From Trinickia dabaoshanensis (GTDB lineage: Bacteria; Pseudomonadota; Gammaproteobacteria; Burkholderiales; Burkholderiaceae): 64,000 bases of DNA. Every line of letters starts with the position of its first letter. Position 1 is the first letter of the stretch. A program made the position numbers and the translations under genes. The stretch covers positions 124,001 to 188,000 of the forward strand of contig NZ_PNYA01000006.1 of assembly GCF_002879885.1 (NCBI RefSeq), read 5' to 3'. The notes beneath the pieces are model-generated. The model saw only the letters and a list, made by a program, of their open reading frames with translations. It did no database searches and was not told where the DNA came from. This document shows positions 26,234-36,600 of the stretch, one piece after another.

Positions 26234-26965
26234 CTAATATTTCACCCCCACGTGCAAGGCTACCACGCCAGCTGACAAATTGTAATATTTCACACCGTCG
26301 AGCCCCGCCTGCTCCATCATCGTTTTCAACGTGTCCTGGTCCGGATGCATCCGGATCGACTCGGCAAGATATCGGTAACTGTCCGCATCTTGCGCGAACT
26401 TGGACCCAAGCCACGGCAAGACCTTGAACGAATAGACGTCGTAGGCCTTCTTCAGCGGCTCCCAAACCTTCGAGAACTCGAGCACGAGCAACCGTCCGCC
26501 CGGCTTCAGCACCCGGCGCATCTCGGAAATGGCCACTTCCTTGCGAGTCATGTTGCGCAGCCCGAAGGCCACGGTCACCACGTCGAAGTAGTTGTCGGGA
26601 AACGGAATTTTCTCGGCATCGCACAGCAGCGAAGGCGTGACGACGCCACGATCGAGCAAACGGTCGCGGCCGACGCGCAGCATCGATTCGTTGATGTCGG
26701 TGAGCCAAACCTCCCCGCTCGGGCCCGCCCGTTTCGCGAAGGCTTTCGACAGATCGCCCGTGCCGCCGGCGATATCGAGCACCTTGTAGCCGGGCCGCAC
26801 GTTGGCTTGCGCAATCGTGAATTGCTTCCACACGCGGTGCAATCCGCCCGACATCAAATCGTTCATCAGGTCGTAATTGGTGGCCACCGAGTGGAAGACG
26901 CCGGCCACCTTCTTCGCCTTTTCTTGTTCGTCTACGGTCTCGAAGCCGAAGTGGGTCTTGCTCAT
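26234..26965 (-). CDS. ubiE: Demethylmenaquinone/ubiquinone C-methyltransferase UbiE
   Basis: SAM-dependent C-methyltransferase of 243 residues acting on the benzoquinol or naphthoquinol ring of quinone precursors. The family opening [18 protein letters not shown] is followed by [14 protein letters not shown], the SAM loop [17 protein letters not shown] and the UbiE signature [17 protein letters not shown] (with [19 protein letters not shown] after it). GGAGGA lies nine bases before the ATG at 26965. First of the ubi genes, 24 bases after the DUF971 gene. Confidence 0.97.
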   Translation of the reverse strand: MSKTHFGFETVDEQEKAKKVAGVFHSVATNYDLMNDLMSGGLHRVWKQFTIAQANVRPGYKVLDIAGGTGDLSKAFAKRAGPSGEVWLTDINESMLRVGRDRLLDRGVVTPSLLCDAEKIPFPDNYFDVVTVAFGLRNMTRKEVAISEMRRVLKPGGRLLVLEFSKVWEPLKKAYDVYSFKVLPWLGSKFAQDADSYRYLAESIRMHPDQDTLKTMMEQAGLDGVKYYNLSAGVVALHVGVKY

Positions 26966-26989
26966 CGCGTTTATCCTCCGCGTTTCGTA

Positions 26990-27403
26990 TCAGTGACAGT
27001 GGCCCCGCGGGGCGGATGCGGCCGCCATCGGCGCATCGCGGTCGAGCCCCGCCGCCGCAAGCCTGTCGAAGTAGGTTTGCCACAGCGCGTCCTGGCGCGT
27101 CGCCAGTTCATACAGCAAATCCCACGAATAGATGCCGGTTGCATGGCCGTCCGAAAAAGTCGGCTGCAGCGCGTAATTGCCGACGCCGTCGATGGAGACG
27201 ATCGTCACCTCGCGTTTGCCGGTCTGTAGTGTCTCTTGCCCCGGCCCGTGCCCGCGCACTTCCGCCGAAGGCGAATACACGCGCATCAATTCGAAAGGAA
27301 TCCGATAGCTGAGGCCGTTCGGGTAGCGCAACTCCAACGCGCGCGATTTTGCATGGACGACGATGCTCGTGGGCACCGGCGTCTCGGAAGTCAGTCCGCT
27401 CAT
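26990..27403 (-). CDS. DUF971 / gamma-butyrobetaine hydroxylase-like N-terminal domain protein
   Basis: Protein of 137 residues of the DUF971 family, a small beta-rich domain also found at the N-terminus of gamma-butyrobetaine hydroxylases and in Fe-S-related proteins. Characteristic are LELRYPNGLSYRIPFELMRV, GVGNYALQPTFSDGHATGIY and SWDLLYELATRQDALWQTYF. The C-terminus ends GHCH, which might bind metal. GAGAGG precedes the ATG at 27403. It lies directly upstream of ubiE, an arrangement usual in beta-proteobacteria. Function unknown. Confidence 0.88.
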   Translation of the reverse strand: MSGLTSETPVPTSIVVHAKSRALELRYPNGLSYRIPFELMRVYSPSAEVRGHGPGQETLQTGKREVTIVSIDGVGNYALQPTFSDGHATGIYSWDLLYELATRQDALWQTYFDRLAAAGLDRDAPMAAASAPRGHCH

Positions 27404-27460
27404 CTTTCGCCTCTCATTCCAAATCCGCGGCGGCGCGCCGTTTCGGTCGCGCTCGCGCCG

Positions 27461-27892
27461 TCACCCTTGCGCCTGGGCCATTTCCTGACGCAGCGCCTCG
27501 GCGATCAGCGTGGCTTGCGCCCGCCGCTGCGAGAGCAGCGCCTCCGAGACGGAGCGTTGGCGGGGCGCCCAGATCGGCAGCGGGAAATGCGCGTCGTTGG
27601 TGAAACGCGGAATCACATGCCAGTGCACGTGCGGCACCTGATTGCCGAGACTCGCCAGATTCACCTTGTTCGGCGCCAGCACGCGTCGTACCGCGCGTTC
27701 CGTCGCGTAGACGGCCAGCATCACACGGTCGCGCTCGCCCACCTGCAAATCCGAAAATTCCGCCACGTGCGCGTTCCAGATCACGCGACAAAAACCCGGG
27801 TAGTCGTGCTCGTCGGCCAACACGACGCGCAATGCATCGTCCTGCCAAAGCACGACCCCGCCTTCCTCACGGCAAAATACGCATTCCATCAT
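27461..27892 (-). CDS. HIT family nucleotide hydrolase/transferase
   Basis: Histidine-triad protein of 143 residues; the family hydrolyses or transfers nucleoside phosphates. The triad HVHWHVI has His88, His90 and His92 in place, preceded by NLASLGNQVPH. The N-terminal CVFC pair may bind zinc. Start at 27892 (MMECVFC); the next codon is also ATG. Same strand as the DUF971 and ubiE genes. The substrate is unknown. Confidence 0.88.
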   Translation of the reverse strand: MMECVFCREEGGVVLWQDDALRVVLADEHDYPGFCRVIWNAHVAEFSDLQVGERDRVMLAVYATERAVRRVLAPNKVNLASLGNQVPHVHWHVIPRFTNDAHFPLPIWAPRQRSVSEALLSQRRAQATLIAEALRQEMAQAQG

Positions 27893-27975
27893 CGTCCCTT
27901 GGCATCAGCCGGCATCGACAAGCGCTACGGCGCACGAGCCCGTTTTACACTCGTGCACCCCGCGCGTGGGCGCTA

Positions 27976-30900
27976 TTACACCAGTACGCGCTCGATTCCG
28001 CCATTGTTCGCACGTTCGACGTACTCGGCCATCCAGTTCTCGCCCAAAACGTGGCGCGCCATTTCCACGACGATGTAATCGGCTTCGACGCCGGCATCCT
28101 CGTTGTAACGCGAGAGCCCCTGCAGGCAAGACGGGCAGCTCGTGAGCACCTTGACGTCGGCCGCGCCGTTGCCCGGGGTGGCCTCGTCACCGGGCGCGCC
28201 CGCCGCCGTGACCGGAATCTCGCGCAGCTTGGCGGCCCCCTTGCGGATCTCTTCTTCCTTGCGGAAGCGCACCTGCGTCGAAATGTCCGGACGAGCGACC
28301 GCGAACGTACCCGATTCGCCGCAGCAGCGCTCGTTCTTCGCGATCTTGTAGCCGTCGTTGGCCGATCCCATCAACTCGTTCACGAGCTTGACCGGATCCA
28401 TCGTCTTGATCGGCGTATGGCACGGGTCGTGGTACATGTAGCGGGTGCCCGTCACGCCGTCGAGCTTGATGCCCTTTTCGAGCAGGAACTCGTGGATATC
28501 GATGATGCGGCAGCCAGGGAAAATCTTGTCGAATTCGTAACCGGCCAACTGGTCGTAACAGGTACCGCACGAGACGACCACCGTCTTGATGTCGAGGTAA
28601 TTGAGCGTATTGGCCACCCGGTGGAACAGCACGCGGTTGTCCGTGACGATCTTCTCGGCCTTGTCGTACTGGCCGGCCCCGCGCTGCGGATAGCCGCAGC
28701 ACAAATAGCCCGGCGGGAGCACCGTCTGCACGCCCGCCTCCCACAGCATCGCCTGCGTCGCCAGACCCACTTGCGAGAAGAGCCGTTCGGAGCCGCAGCC
28801 CGGGAAGTAGAACACCGCTTCGGTATCGACGGTCGTCGTCTTCGGGTTGCGGATGATCGGCACGATCTTGTTGTCTTCGATGTCGAGCAGCGCGCGCGCC
28901 GTCTTCTTCGGCAAATTGCCCGGCATCTTCTTGTTCACGAAGTGGATCACCTGCTCCACGACCGGCGCTCTACCCGTCGTCGCCGGCGGATGCGCGGTTT
29001 GCTTCTTCGCGAAATTCTTCAGCAGGTCGTTACCGAGACGCTGTGCCTTGTAGCCGATCCCCATCATCGCCGTGCGGGCGACGTTGATCGTCTGCGGATT
29101 CGTCGCGTTCAGGAAGAACATCCCCGCCGCCGCGCCCGCGTTGAATTTCTTCTTGCCCATCTTGCGCAGCAAGTTGCGCATGTTCATCGACACGTCGCCG
29201 AAGTCGATCTTCACGGGACACGGCGTCGCGCACTTGTGGCAGACGGTGCAGTGATCGGCCACGTCGTTGAATTCGTCCCAGTGCTTGATCGACACGCCGC
29301 GGCGCGTCTGCTCCTCGTACAGGAACGCCTCGACGAGAAGCGAGGTCGCCAAGATCTTGTTGCGCGGGCTGTAAAGCAAGTTCGCGCGCGGCACGTGCGT
29401 GGCGCAAACCGGCTTGCACTTGCCGCAGCGCAAGCAGTCTTTCACCGAATCGGCGATCGCACCGATATCGGATTGCTGCATGATCAGCGACTCGTAGCCC
29501 ATCAGGCCGAAGCTGGGCGTGTAGGCGTTGCGCAGATCGGCGCCCGGCAGCAGCTTGCCCTTGTTGAAGCGGCCGTTCGGATCGATCCGCTCCTTGTACG
29601 CGCGGAAATCGGCGATCTCGGCTTCCGTCAGGAATTCGAGCTTCGTGATACCGATGCCGTGCTCGCCCGAGATCACGCCGTCGAGCGAACGCGCCAGCTT
29701 CATGATGCGCTCGACGGCCTTGTGCGCGTCTTGCAGCATCTCGTAGTTGTCGGAGTTGACGGGGATGTTCGTATGCACGTTGCCGTCGCCGGCGTGCATG
29801 TGCAACGCGACGAACACACGACCGCGCAACACCTTCTTATGGATGGACTGCGCTTCGTCCAGGATCGGTTTGAACTCGCCGCCGTTGAAGATCTGGCGCA
29901 GCTCGGCCCGGATCTCTTGCTTCCACGAGGCGCGGATCGTCCGGTCTTGCATGACGTGGAACACGTTCACGCCCGGTTGAACGTCCACACGATCGGCGAA
30001 TTTCTCGGCGAGCGCTTCATAGCCGAGCTGCACGAGGTAGTGCTGCGCCTCGCGCAACGACAGGTCGAGCTTCTCGAGCACGAACGACCAGCGCGCGCGC
30101 ACGCGGGTGAGCAAGGTCAACGCTTGCTGGACGCGGTCTTCCAGCAACTCCGCGCTCGGGATTTCGTTGGCGTCGTCGGTCTTGCCGAGCGGCAGATTGC
30201 CGGCCTTGAAAAACGCTTCCAGCGCATCGACGAGCTGCAGCTTGTTTTTCAGCGACAGCTCGATGTTGATCCGCTCGATGCCGTCCGTGTACTCGCCCAT
30301 CCGACCCAGCGGAATGACGACGTCTTCGTTGATCTTGAACGCGTTCGTGTGCTTCGCGATCGCCGCCGTCCGGCTACGGTCGAGCCAGAAACGCTTGCGC
30401 GCCTCTGCGCTGACGGCGACGAAACCCTCGCCGCTCTTGCCGTTCGCCATACGCACGACCTCGGAGGTCGCCGCCGCCACCGCGTCCGCATCGTCGCCGA
30501 CGATGTCGCCGATCAGCACCATCTTCGGAAACGCGTTGCGCTTCGATTTCGTCGCGTACCCGACGGCGCGCAGATAGCGCTCGTCCAGGTGCTCGAGCCC
30601 CGCGAGGATCGCGCCGCCCTGCTTGGACGTCTCGAACAGATAGTCCTTGATTTCGACGATGCTCGGAATCGCATCGCGCGCCTGGCCGAAAAATTCGAGG
30701 CAGACGGTTCGCGTGTGCGCCGGCATCTTGTGCAGCACCCAGCGCGCGGACGTGATGAGCCCGTCGCAGCCTTCTTTCTGCACGCCGGGCAGACCGGCGA
30801 GGAATTTGTCCGTTACGTCCTTGCCGAGCCCTTCCTTGCGGAAACGCCGGCCCTCGATCGAGAGCGTCTCCGTGCGCAGCAACCGCTCGCCCGGGGCGGC

Positions 30901-32004
30901 ATCGCCGTCGAACCATTTCAGCTCGAATCGGGCCACGTCGACATCGTGGATCTTTCCGCGGTTGTGCTCGAGCCGCGTCACCTCGAGCCAATTGCCCTGC
31001 GGATCGACCATGCGCCACCAGGCGAGGTTATCGAGTGCGGTGCCCCACAGCACGGCCTTCTTGCCGCCCGCGTTCATCGCGACGTTGCCGCCGATGCACG
31101 AGGCGTCGAGCGAGGTGGGGTCGACCGCGAACACATAGCCGGCGGCCTCGGCCGCCTCCGTCACGCGGCGCGTAACGACGCCGGCGCCGGAGAAGATCGT
31201 CGGCACTTTCGCCGCCACGCCGGGCAGCTCGGTCAGTTCCACGGCACCAAGCTGCTCGAGCTTTTCGGTGTTGATGACGGCCGAGAACGGCGTGAGCGGA
31301 ACGGCGCCGCCGGTATAGCCCGTGCCGCCCCCGCGCGGGATCACCGTCAAGCCGAGCTCGAAGCACGCCTTCACGATGCTCGCGATTTCGGCTTCGGTAT
31401 CGGGGGTCAGCACGACGAACGGGTATTCGACGCGCCAATCGGTCGCATCGGTGACGTGCGAGACGCGCGAGAGGCCGTCGAAACGAATGTTGTCTTTCTG
31501 CGTGCAGCGGCCGAGCACCTTGGTTGCGCGCCGGCGCAGATCCGCCATCGTCCCGAATTCGGCCGCGAATGCCTCGACGGCACCGCGCGCGCTGGCTACG
31601 AGCATCTCGACGCGCGACGCGCGCTCGCGACCCGCCTCGTCGCCGTGCTCGACCATGTCGGCCCGGCGCCGCTTCTCGATCTCGTTCAACCGGTGGTTCA
31701 GTGCCTCGATCAGCAATGCGCGGCGCTTCGGATTGTCGAGCAGGTCGTCTTGCAGATAGGGATTGCGGCGCACGACCCAGATGTCGCCGAGCACCTCGTA
31801 CAGCATGCGGGCCGATCGCCCCGTGCGCCGCTCGGCGCGCAACTCGTCGAGCGCGTTCCATGCCTCGTCGCCCAGCAGGCGGATGACGATCTCGCGGTCG
31901 GAAAACGACGTGTAGTTGTACGGAATCTCGCGCAAGCGCGGTTCGGGTTCTGCGGCGACGGCAGCCGCGGCGCCGTGCGGATCGAAGACTTGAGGTGCGT
32001 TCAT
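27976..32004 (-). CDS. DUF3683/FAD-linked oxidase/Fe-S oxidoreductase fusion (D-2-hydroxyacid dehydrogenase-like)
   Basis: Single 1342-residue protein combining what are often separate subunits of glycolate or D-lactate oxidases. Residues about 20-110 are DUF3683 ([20 protein letters not shown]). The FAD-binding type 4 domain includes [20 protein letters not shown], and an FAD-oxidase C-terminal domain has [20 protein letters not shown] and [13 protein letters not shown]. Two 4Fe-4S clusters follow ([30 protein letters not shown]), then two CCG domains ([47 protein letters not shown]). It is expected to oxidise a D-2-hydroxyacid and pass electrons to the quinone pool. The ATG at 32004 (MNAPQVF) is preferred over a TTG 27 bases earlier. 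Divergent from ilvA. The exact substrate is unknown. Confidence 0.9.
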   Translation of the reverse strand: MNAPQVFDPHGAAAAVAAEPEPRLREIPYNYTSFSDREIVIRLLGDEAWNALDELRAERRTGRSARMLYEVLGDIWVVRRNPYLQDDLLDNPKRRALLIEALNHRLNEIEKRRRADMVEHGDEAGRERASRVEMLVASARGAVEAFAAEFGTMADLRRRATKVLGRCTQKDNIRFDGLSRVSHVTDATDWRVEYPFVVLTPDTEAEIASIVKACFELGLTVIPRGGGTGYTGGAVPLTPFSAVINTEKLEQLGAVELTELPGVAAKVPTIFSGAGVVTRRVTEAAEAAGYVFAVDPTSLDASCIGGNVAMNAGGKKAVLWGTALDNLAWWRMVDPQGNWLEVTRLEHNRGKIHDVDVARFELKWFDGDAAPGERLLRTETLSIEGRRFRKEGLGKDVTDKFLAGLPGVQKEGCDGLITSARWVLHKMPAHTRTVCLEFFGQARDAIPSIVEIKDYLFETSKQGGAILAGLEHLDERYLRAVGYATKSKRNAFPKMVLIGDIVGDDADAVAAATSEVVRMANGKSGEGFVAVSAEARKRFWLDRSRTAAIAKHTNAFKINEDVVIPLGRMGEYTDGIERINIELSLKNKLQLVDALEAFFKAGNLPLGKTDDANEIPSAELLEDRVQQALTLLTRVRARWSFVLEKLDLSLREAQHYLVQLGYEALAEKFADRVDVQPGVNVFHVMQDRTIRASWKQEIRAELRQIFNGGEFKPILDEAQSIHKKVLRGRVFVALHMHAGDGNVHTNIPVNSDNYEMLQDAHKAVERIMKLARSLDGVISGEHGIGITKLEFLTEAEIADFRAYKERIDPNGRFNKGKLLPGADLRNAYTPSFGLMGYESLIMQQSDIGAIADSVKDCLRCGKCKPVCATHVPRANLLYSPRNKILATSLLVEAFLYEEQTRRGVSIKHWDEFNDVADHCTVCHKCATPCPVKIDFGDVSMNMRNLLRKMGKKKFNAGAAAGMFFLNATNPQTINVARTAMMGIGYKAQRLGNDLLKNFAKKQTAHPPATTGRAPVVEQVIHFVNKKMPGNLPKKTARALLDIEDNKIVPIIRNPKTTTVDTEAVFYFPGCGSERLFSQVGLATQAMLWEAGVQTVLPPGYLCCGYPQRGAGQYDKAEKIVTDNRVLFHRVANTLNYLDIKTVVVSCGTCYDQLAGYEFDKIFPGCRIIDIHEFLLEKGIKLDGVTGTRYMYHDPCHTPIKTMDPVKLVNELMGSANDGYKIAKNERCCGESGTFAVARPDISTQVRFRKEEEIRKGAAKLREIPVTAAGAPGDEATPGNGAADVKVLTSCPSCLQGLSRYNEDAGVEADYIVVEMARHVLGENWMAEYVERANNGGIERVLV

Positions 32005-32510
32005 GGTCGGACGGATCGATAGGCCGGCCAAGGCGTCCGTTGACGCTCTAAGCCGGCAATGCGCGTCACGCGCAATGATTTCTGGAAACTGGGCGTCGGC
32101 AGCGAGGGCTCGCCGCGCGGGTAGGCGGCAGCGCAGCCTGCTCGCATCAGAAGGGCGCTAGCCGCACGATCGTGCGTGACGGGCGTGCCGCTGCGCCGCG
32201 GGACGCGCTTCCCGCGGGGCTGGGGTGAGAGGGGCCGTCCGTGGCTGCCAGCGCATTATCCGGTCCTGGTTTTAAAACGGAATTCTACCGCATGATCCGA
32301 ATACGCGTTGACGCTCGATTCGACTCGCCGCGGCCCGCGAAAACGCCGCGCAGCCGGCGCCGCGCGCCTTGCCAACCGACCGTCCGGTCAATTTTCAGCG
32401 GGGCGGCGGCGGCTATTCGTTATCCGTTCGGCAGGAGAAAACCGCCGTCCGTTGGCGCTATCATTGACGTTTTCGCATCCCGCACGCCACACGCGCCTCG
32501 CCGGCGCCTC
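32005..32510. other. 506-base divergent intergenic region upstream of ilvA
   Basis: No gene is supported. It contains a perfect 12-base palindrome GCACGATCGTGC (32164-32175), a hairpin with 8-base arms CCGCGGGA and TCCCGCGG (32196-32217, 6-base loop, no T-run), and GTTTTAAAAC (32269-32278). It must hold the promoters for ilvA (+) and the oxidoreductase (-), but no convincing -35/-10 pair stood out. I found no Ile/Leu/Val-rich leader peptide that would indicate attenuation of ilvA. Confidence 0.45.
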
Positions 32511-34046
32511 ATGCCCATGTCCTCGTCTTCCCACGATTATCTGAAAAAAATCCTGACCGCTCGCGTCTACGACGTCGCTCGCGAGACGGAACTCGAACCG
32601 GCGCGCAATCTTTCCGCCCGGCTATCCAATCGTGTTTTCCTGAAGCGCGAGGACAATCAACCGGTCTTCTCGTTCAAGCTGCGCGGCGCGTACAACAAGA
32701 TGGTGCACATCGATGCCGATGCGCGCGCAAGGGGCATCATCACGGCCTCCGCCGGCAACCATGCGCAAGGCGTCGCCTACTCGGCCGCGCGGCTCGGCGT
32801 CAAGGCGGTCATCGTCGTGCCGGTCACCACGCCGCAAGTAAAAGTCGACGCCGTGCGCTCGCATGGGGGCCCCACCGTCGAAGTCGTCCAATTCGGCGAA
32901 TCGTATAGCGATGCCTACGCGCACGCGATCGAGCTGCAAAAAGCGCGGGGCATGACGTTCGTGCATCCGTTCGACGATCCCTATGTGATCGCCGGCCAAG
33001 GTACCGTCGCGATGGAGATTCTGAGCCAGCATCAGGCGCCCATTCATGCGATCTTCGTTCCGATCGGCGGGGGCGGGCTCGCCGCCGGCGTCGGCGCCTA
33101 CGTGAAGGCGGTGCGCCCCGATATCAAAGTGATCGGCGTGCAGACCGAGGACTCGTGCGCGATGGCCCGCTCGATCGGCGCGGGCGAGCGTGTGACGCTG
33201 CCCGAGGTGGGTCTGTTTTCCGACGGCACGGCCGTCAAGCTCGTGGGCGAGGAAACCTTCCGCCTGTGCCGCCAATACTTGGACGATGTCCTCACCGTCA
33301 ACACGGACGCGCTGTGCGCCGCGATCAAGGATGTTTTCCAAGACACGCGCAGCTTGCTGGAACCCGCGGGCGCGCTCTCCGTGGCGGGCGCGAAACAGTA
33401 CGCGGAACGCACCGGCGTGACCGGCGAAGCGCTCGTTGCGATCACCTCCGGCGCCAACATGAATTTCGACCGGATGCGCTTCGTCGCCGAACGGGCGGAG
33501 GTGGGCGAGGCACGCGAAGCCGTATTCGCGGTGACGATTCCCGAGGAGCGCGGCAGCTTCAAGCGCTTTTGCGAACTGGTGGGCGAGCGCAGCGTCACCG
33601 AGTTCAACTACCGGATCGCCGATTCGAGCGCCGCGCACATTTTCGTCGGCGTGCAAATCAAGAGCCGCGACGAATCGGCCGCGATCGCATCCGCGTTCGA
33701 GCAGCACGGCTTTCCCACCGTCGATCTGACCGGCGACGAATTGTCGAAGCAGCACATTCGCTATATGGTCGGCGGCCGCTCCCCGCTTGCGCGCGACGAA
33801 CGCCTGTTCCGGTTCGAGTTTCCCGAACGCCCGGGCGCGTTGATGAAGTTTCTTTCGTCGATGGCGCCCGACTGGAACATCAGTCTTTTTCATTATCGCA
33901 ATCAGGGCGCGGACTACAGCTCGATCCTCGTCGGCATCCAGGTACCGCAAACGGACAACGAGGCGTTCGCGCGCTTCTTGTCGACGCTCGGTTATCCGCA
34001 TTGGGACGAAAGCGGCAACCCCGTTTATCGGCTCTTTCTTGCGTGA
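32511..34046 (+). CDS. ilvA: Biosynthetic threonine ammonia-lyase
   Basis: PLP enzyme of 511 residues that converts threonine to 2-oxobutanoate, the first committed step to isoleucine. The PLP lysine is Lys56 in FSFKLRGAYNK; the phosphate-binding loop is PIGGGGLAAGVGAYVK; SAGNHAQGVAYSA is also diagnostic. The C-terminal third (about 330-511) holds the two ACT-like regulatory domains that bind isoleucine and valine (EERGSFKRFCELVGERSVTE; FPERPGALMKFLSSM), so this is the feedback-regulated biosynthetic form. The ATG at 32511 or 32517 could be the start; neither has a strong ribosome-binding site. Followed 27 bases later by queF. Confidence 0.96.
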   Translation: MPMSSSSHDYLKKILTARVYDVARETELEPARNLSARLSNRVFLKREDNQPVFSFKLRGAYNKMVHIDADARARGIITASAGNHAQGVAYSAARLGVKAVIVVPVTTPQVKVDAVRSHGGPTVEVVQFGESYSDAYAHAIELQKARGMTFVHPFDDPYVIAGQGTVAMEILSQHQAPIHAIFVPIGGGGLAAGVGAYVKAVRPDIKVIGVQTEDSCAMARSIGAGERVTLPEVGLFSDGTAVKLVGEETFRLCRQYLDDVLTVNTDALCAAIKDVFQDTRSLLEPAGALSVAGAKQYAERTGVTGEALVAITSGANMNFDRMRFVAERAEVGEAREAVFAVTIPEERGSFKRFCELVGERSVTEFNYRIADSSAAHIFVGVQIKSRDESAAIASAFEQHGFPTVDLTGDELSKQHIRYMVGGRSPLARDERLFRFEFPERPGALMKFLSSMAPDWNISLFHYRNQGADYSSILVGIQVPQTDNEAFARFLSTLGYPHWDESGNPVYRLFLA

Positions 34047-34073
34047 GCGCGCGCCCAACATCGACCGAACACC

Positions 34074-34898
34074 ATGACCCCCGACCATTCGCCACTCGGC
34101 AAGAGCACGACCTATCGCGAGCAGTACGATCCGGCACTGCTCTTTCCGATCGCGCGCAGCCAAGCGCGCGAAGCCATCGGCATCACGCAGACGCTGCCGT
34201 TTTTCGGCACGGACATCTGGAACGCTTACGAGCTGTCTTGGCTCAATGCACGCGGCAAGCCCCAGATCGCCATCGCGACGTTCTTCGTGCCGGCCGAATC
34301 GCCGAACATCGTGGAATCGAAGTCGTTCAAACTCTACTTGGGCTCGTTCGCGCAAACCCGCATCGAATCGGTCGAGGCACTGCGCGAAACGCTCAAGCGC
34401 GACGTCTCCGCGGCCTGCGGCGCGAGCGTGTCGGTGCGGCTCGCGACGCCGGCCGAGTTCGCCAAGCTCGAGTTCGAGGAGTTCGATGGGCTCTCGCTCG
34501 ATCGTCTAGACCTGGACGCCGACGTCTACGAGCCGGACCCCACGCTGCTCACCGCCGCGCACGGTGAAGCGCCCGTGGAAGAGACGCTGTATTCGAATTT
34601 ACTGAAGTCGAACTGTCCGGTGACGGGCCAACCCGATTGGGGCAGCGTGCAGATCCACTACGTGGGCCCGCAGATCGATCACGCGGGACTGCTGCGCTAC
34701 ATCATTTCCTATCGGTCGCACACGGGCTTTCACGAGCAATGCGTCGAGCGCATCTTCATCGACATCCTGCGCCAATGCCGGCCGGTCAAGCTCGCCGTCT
34801 ACGCACGCTATACGCGCCGCGGCGGGCTCGACATCAATCCGTTCCGCACCAACTACAACCTGCCGATGCCCGATAACGCGCGCACGGCACGGCAATGA
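34074..34898 (+). CDS. queF: NADPH-dependent 7-cyano-7-deazaguanine reductase (type II)
   Basis: Reduces preQ0 to preQ1 in queuosine tRNA-modification synthesis. The 274-residue length and tandem tunnel-fold halves are those of the long E. coli type. The catalytic Cys181 and Asp188 lie in [13 protein letters not shown], and the QueF signature [12 protein letters not shown] is at 81-92. [14 protein letters not shown] near the C-terminus is typical. Begins 27 bases after ilvA, so probably co-transcribed, though the pathways are unrelated. No preQ1 riboswitch fits in the short gap. Confidence 0.97.
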   Translation: MTPDHSPLGKSTTYREQYDPALLFPIARSQAREAIGITQTLPFFGTDIWNAYELSWLNARGKPQIAIATFFVPAESPNIVESKSFKLYLGSFAQTRIESVEALRETLKRDVSAACGASVSVRLATPAEFAKLEFEEFDGLSLDRLDLDADVYEPDPTLLTAAHGEAPVEETLYSNLLKSNCPVTGQPDWGSVQIHYVGPQIDHAGLLRYIISYRSHTGFHEQCVERIFIDILRQCRPVKLAVYARYTRRGGLDINPFRTNYNLPMPDNARTARQ

Positions 34899-34953
34899 TC
34901 GCCGCCGGCTACTGCCGCACCGCCACCGCTCGCCCGATTAGGCTTCGCTCGCG

Positions 34954-36444
34954 TTAAAACGCCTCGCCGGGATGGCCGGAATCGCCGCCTGCTTTCGCGC
35001 CGCGGGGCACGAAGCGTCCCGCACGCTGGCCCGAGGGCGCGCGATCGCGATACGACAGCACGCCGTTGACCCAGACGGCGTCGATGCCATCGGCGACTTG
35101 CCGGGGATTGTCGAACGTTGCGGCATCGCGCACCGTCGCCGGGTCGAACAGCACCAGATCGGCGTGATAGCCGACGTGAATCTCGCCGCGCCGTTCGAGC
35201 CCGAAGCGGCGCGCCGAGAGCCCCGTCATCTTGTGCACCGCTTGCTCGAGCGGCATCAACCGCACGTCGCGCGCGTAATGCCCGAGCACGCGCGGAAACG
35301 TGCCCCACAGCCGCGGGTGCGGCAGCGGATCGTTCGGCAAACCGTCCGAACCCACCATCGACGCCGGATGCGCCAAGATCCTGCGCACATCGTCTTCCGA
35401 CATGTTGTGGTACACCGCGCCCGCCGGCTGCAAGCGCGCCGCCGCCTCTTGCTGCGTGACGCCCCACTCGCTCGCGATCGCCGACAGGCGCTTGCCCGAG
35501 GCTTGCGGATGCGGTGTGGACCACGTCACCGTAATCTCGATGTCGCCCGTCACCTGCTTGAGGTCGAGCGTCGTGGAACTGCGGTCGTACGGATAGCAAT
35601 CGCAGCCGATGCGCTGTGCCTCGCGCGCGCGTTCGAGCGAGGCGAGCACTTCGATGCTGCGCCCCCAGTTGCGCGGCCCGGCGCATTTCAGGTGCGAGAC
35701 GACAACCGGCACGCGCGCATGCCGACCGATGCGACAGGCTTCGTCGAGCGCATCGAGGATCGCGTCGAACTCGCTGCGCATGTGTGTCGCGTAAAGCGCC
35801 CCCGCTTGCGCGAGCGGCTCGGCCAGCGCCATCACCTCTTCGGTCGGCGCGCAAAACGCCGACGCATACGCCAGCCCCGAACTCAGCCCGAGCGCCCCAT
35901 GCTCGAGCGCTTCGGCGAGCTGCGCGCGCATCGCGTCGATTTCCGCCGGGGTTGCGGCCCGGTCGAGCCGGTCCATGTGGTTGCCGCGCAATGCCGTGTG
36001 GCCGACGAGCGCCGCCACGTTCACGGCGGGGCGCGCGGCATTGACCGCATCGACATACGCGCCGAACGTCGGATACCGGAACGATTCGCGCTCGCCGAGC
36101 AGGTTCATCGGATCGGGCGGATCGCCGCGCAGCGTCACGGGCGAAGCGCTGATCCCGCAGTTGCCGACGATGACGGTCGTGACGCCCTGCGAGAGCTTGG
36201 GCAACATCTGCGGATCTCGAATGACGTGGGTGTCGTCGTGGGTATGAACGTCGATGAAGCCCGGTGCGAGCGCGCGGCCGTCGGCCTCCACGATCTCTTC
36301 GGCGATCCAATTGGAAAGATTGCCGACGGCCGCGATCTTCTCGCCGCGAATCGCGACGTCGCGCACGACGGGTGGCTTGTCCGACCCGTCGTAAAGCGTG
36401 GCACCGTAGATCAATGTATCGGCGGCTTCCGGATGAGAATGCAT
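34954..36444 (-). CDS. N-acyl-D-amino-acid deacylase (amidohydrolase)
   Basis: Zinc amidohydrolase of 496 residues that removes the acyl group from N-acyl-D-amino acids. The opening TLIYGATLYDGS is typical of the family; the metal-binding HTHDD carries His67 and His69, and Cys96 in IVGNCGIS is the cysteine ligand seen in D-aminoacylases. ATHMRSE, VVVSHLKCAG and MVGSDGLPND follow in order. GGAG lies upstream of the ATG at 36444. It is divergent from the DSD1-type deaminase gene, so together they would free a D-amino acid and then deaminate it. The natural substrate (D-Ser, D-Thr, D-Glu derivatives or other) is not evident. Confidence 0.9.
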   Translation of the reverse strand: MHSHPEAADTLIYGATLYDGSDKPPVVRDVAIRGEKIAAVGNLSNWIAEEIVEADGRALAPGFIDVHTHDDTHVIRDPQMLPKLSQGVTTVIVGNCGISASPVTLRGDPPDPMNLLGERESFRYPTFGAYVDAVNAARPAVNVAALVGHTALRGNHMDRLDRAATPAEIDAMRAQLAEALEHGALGLSSGLAYASAFCAPTEEVMALAEPLAQAGALYATHMRSEFDAILDALDEACRIGRHARVPVVVSHLKCAGPRNWGRSIEVLASLERAREAQRIGCDCYPYDRSSTTLDLKQVTGDIEITVTWSTPHPQASGKRLSAIASEWGVTQQEAAARLQPAGAVYHNMSEDDVRRILAHPASMVGSDGLPNDPLPHPRLWGTFPRVLGHYARDVRLMPLEQAVHKMTGLSARRFGLERRGEIHVGYHADLVLFDPATVRDAATFDNPRQVADGIDAVWVNGVLSYRDRAPSGQRAGRFVPRGAKAGGDSGHPGEAF

Positions 36445-36600
36445 CGTTCGTCTCCGAGGGCGAGGCGCAGAAGGGGCGGTCGGCCGCGCGAGGATGCGGC
36501 GGCACCGGCTTGCCGAGAATCGTACTCGCAGTTTCTGTACTATGGGAGTTCGAACGTCGGCACGAACGCCGTCGCATGACGAAACCAGGGGACGACACCG

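Noticed and set aside
27832-32022. A 1396-codon open frame antisense to the DUF3683 oxidoreductase gene
   Set aside because: The opposite strand encodes a protein with clear FAD, Fe-S and CCG motifs. The antisense product is Arg/His-rich with no recognisable domain, the usual shadow in GC-rich DNA.
32284-32510. A leader peptide/attenuator for ilvA
   Set aside because: The small open frames here are Arg- and Pro-rich, not Ile/Leu/Val-rich, and no alternative terminator hairpin with a T-run was seen.
34047-34073. A preQ1 riboswitch before queF
   Set aside because: Only 27 bases separate queF from ilvA, with no room for the aptamer.
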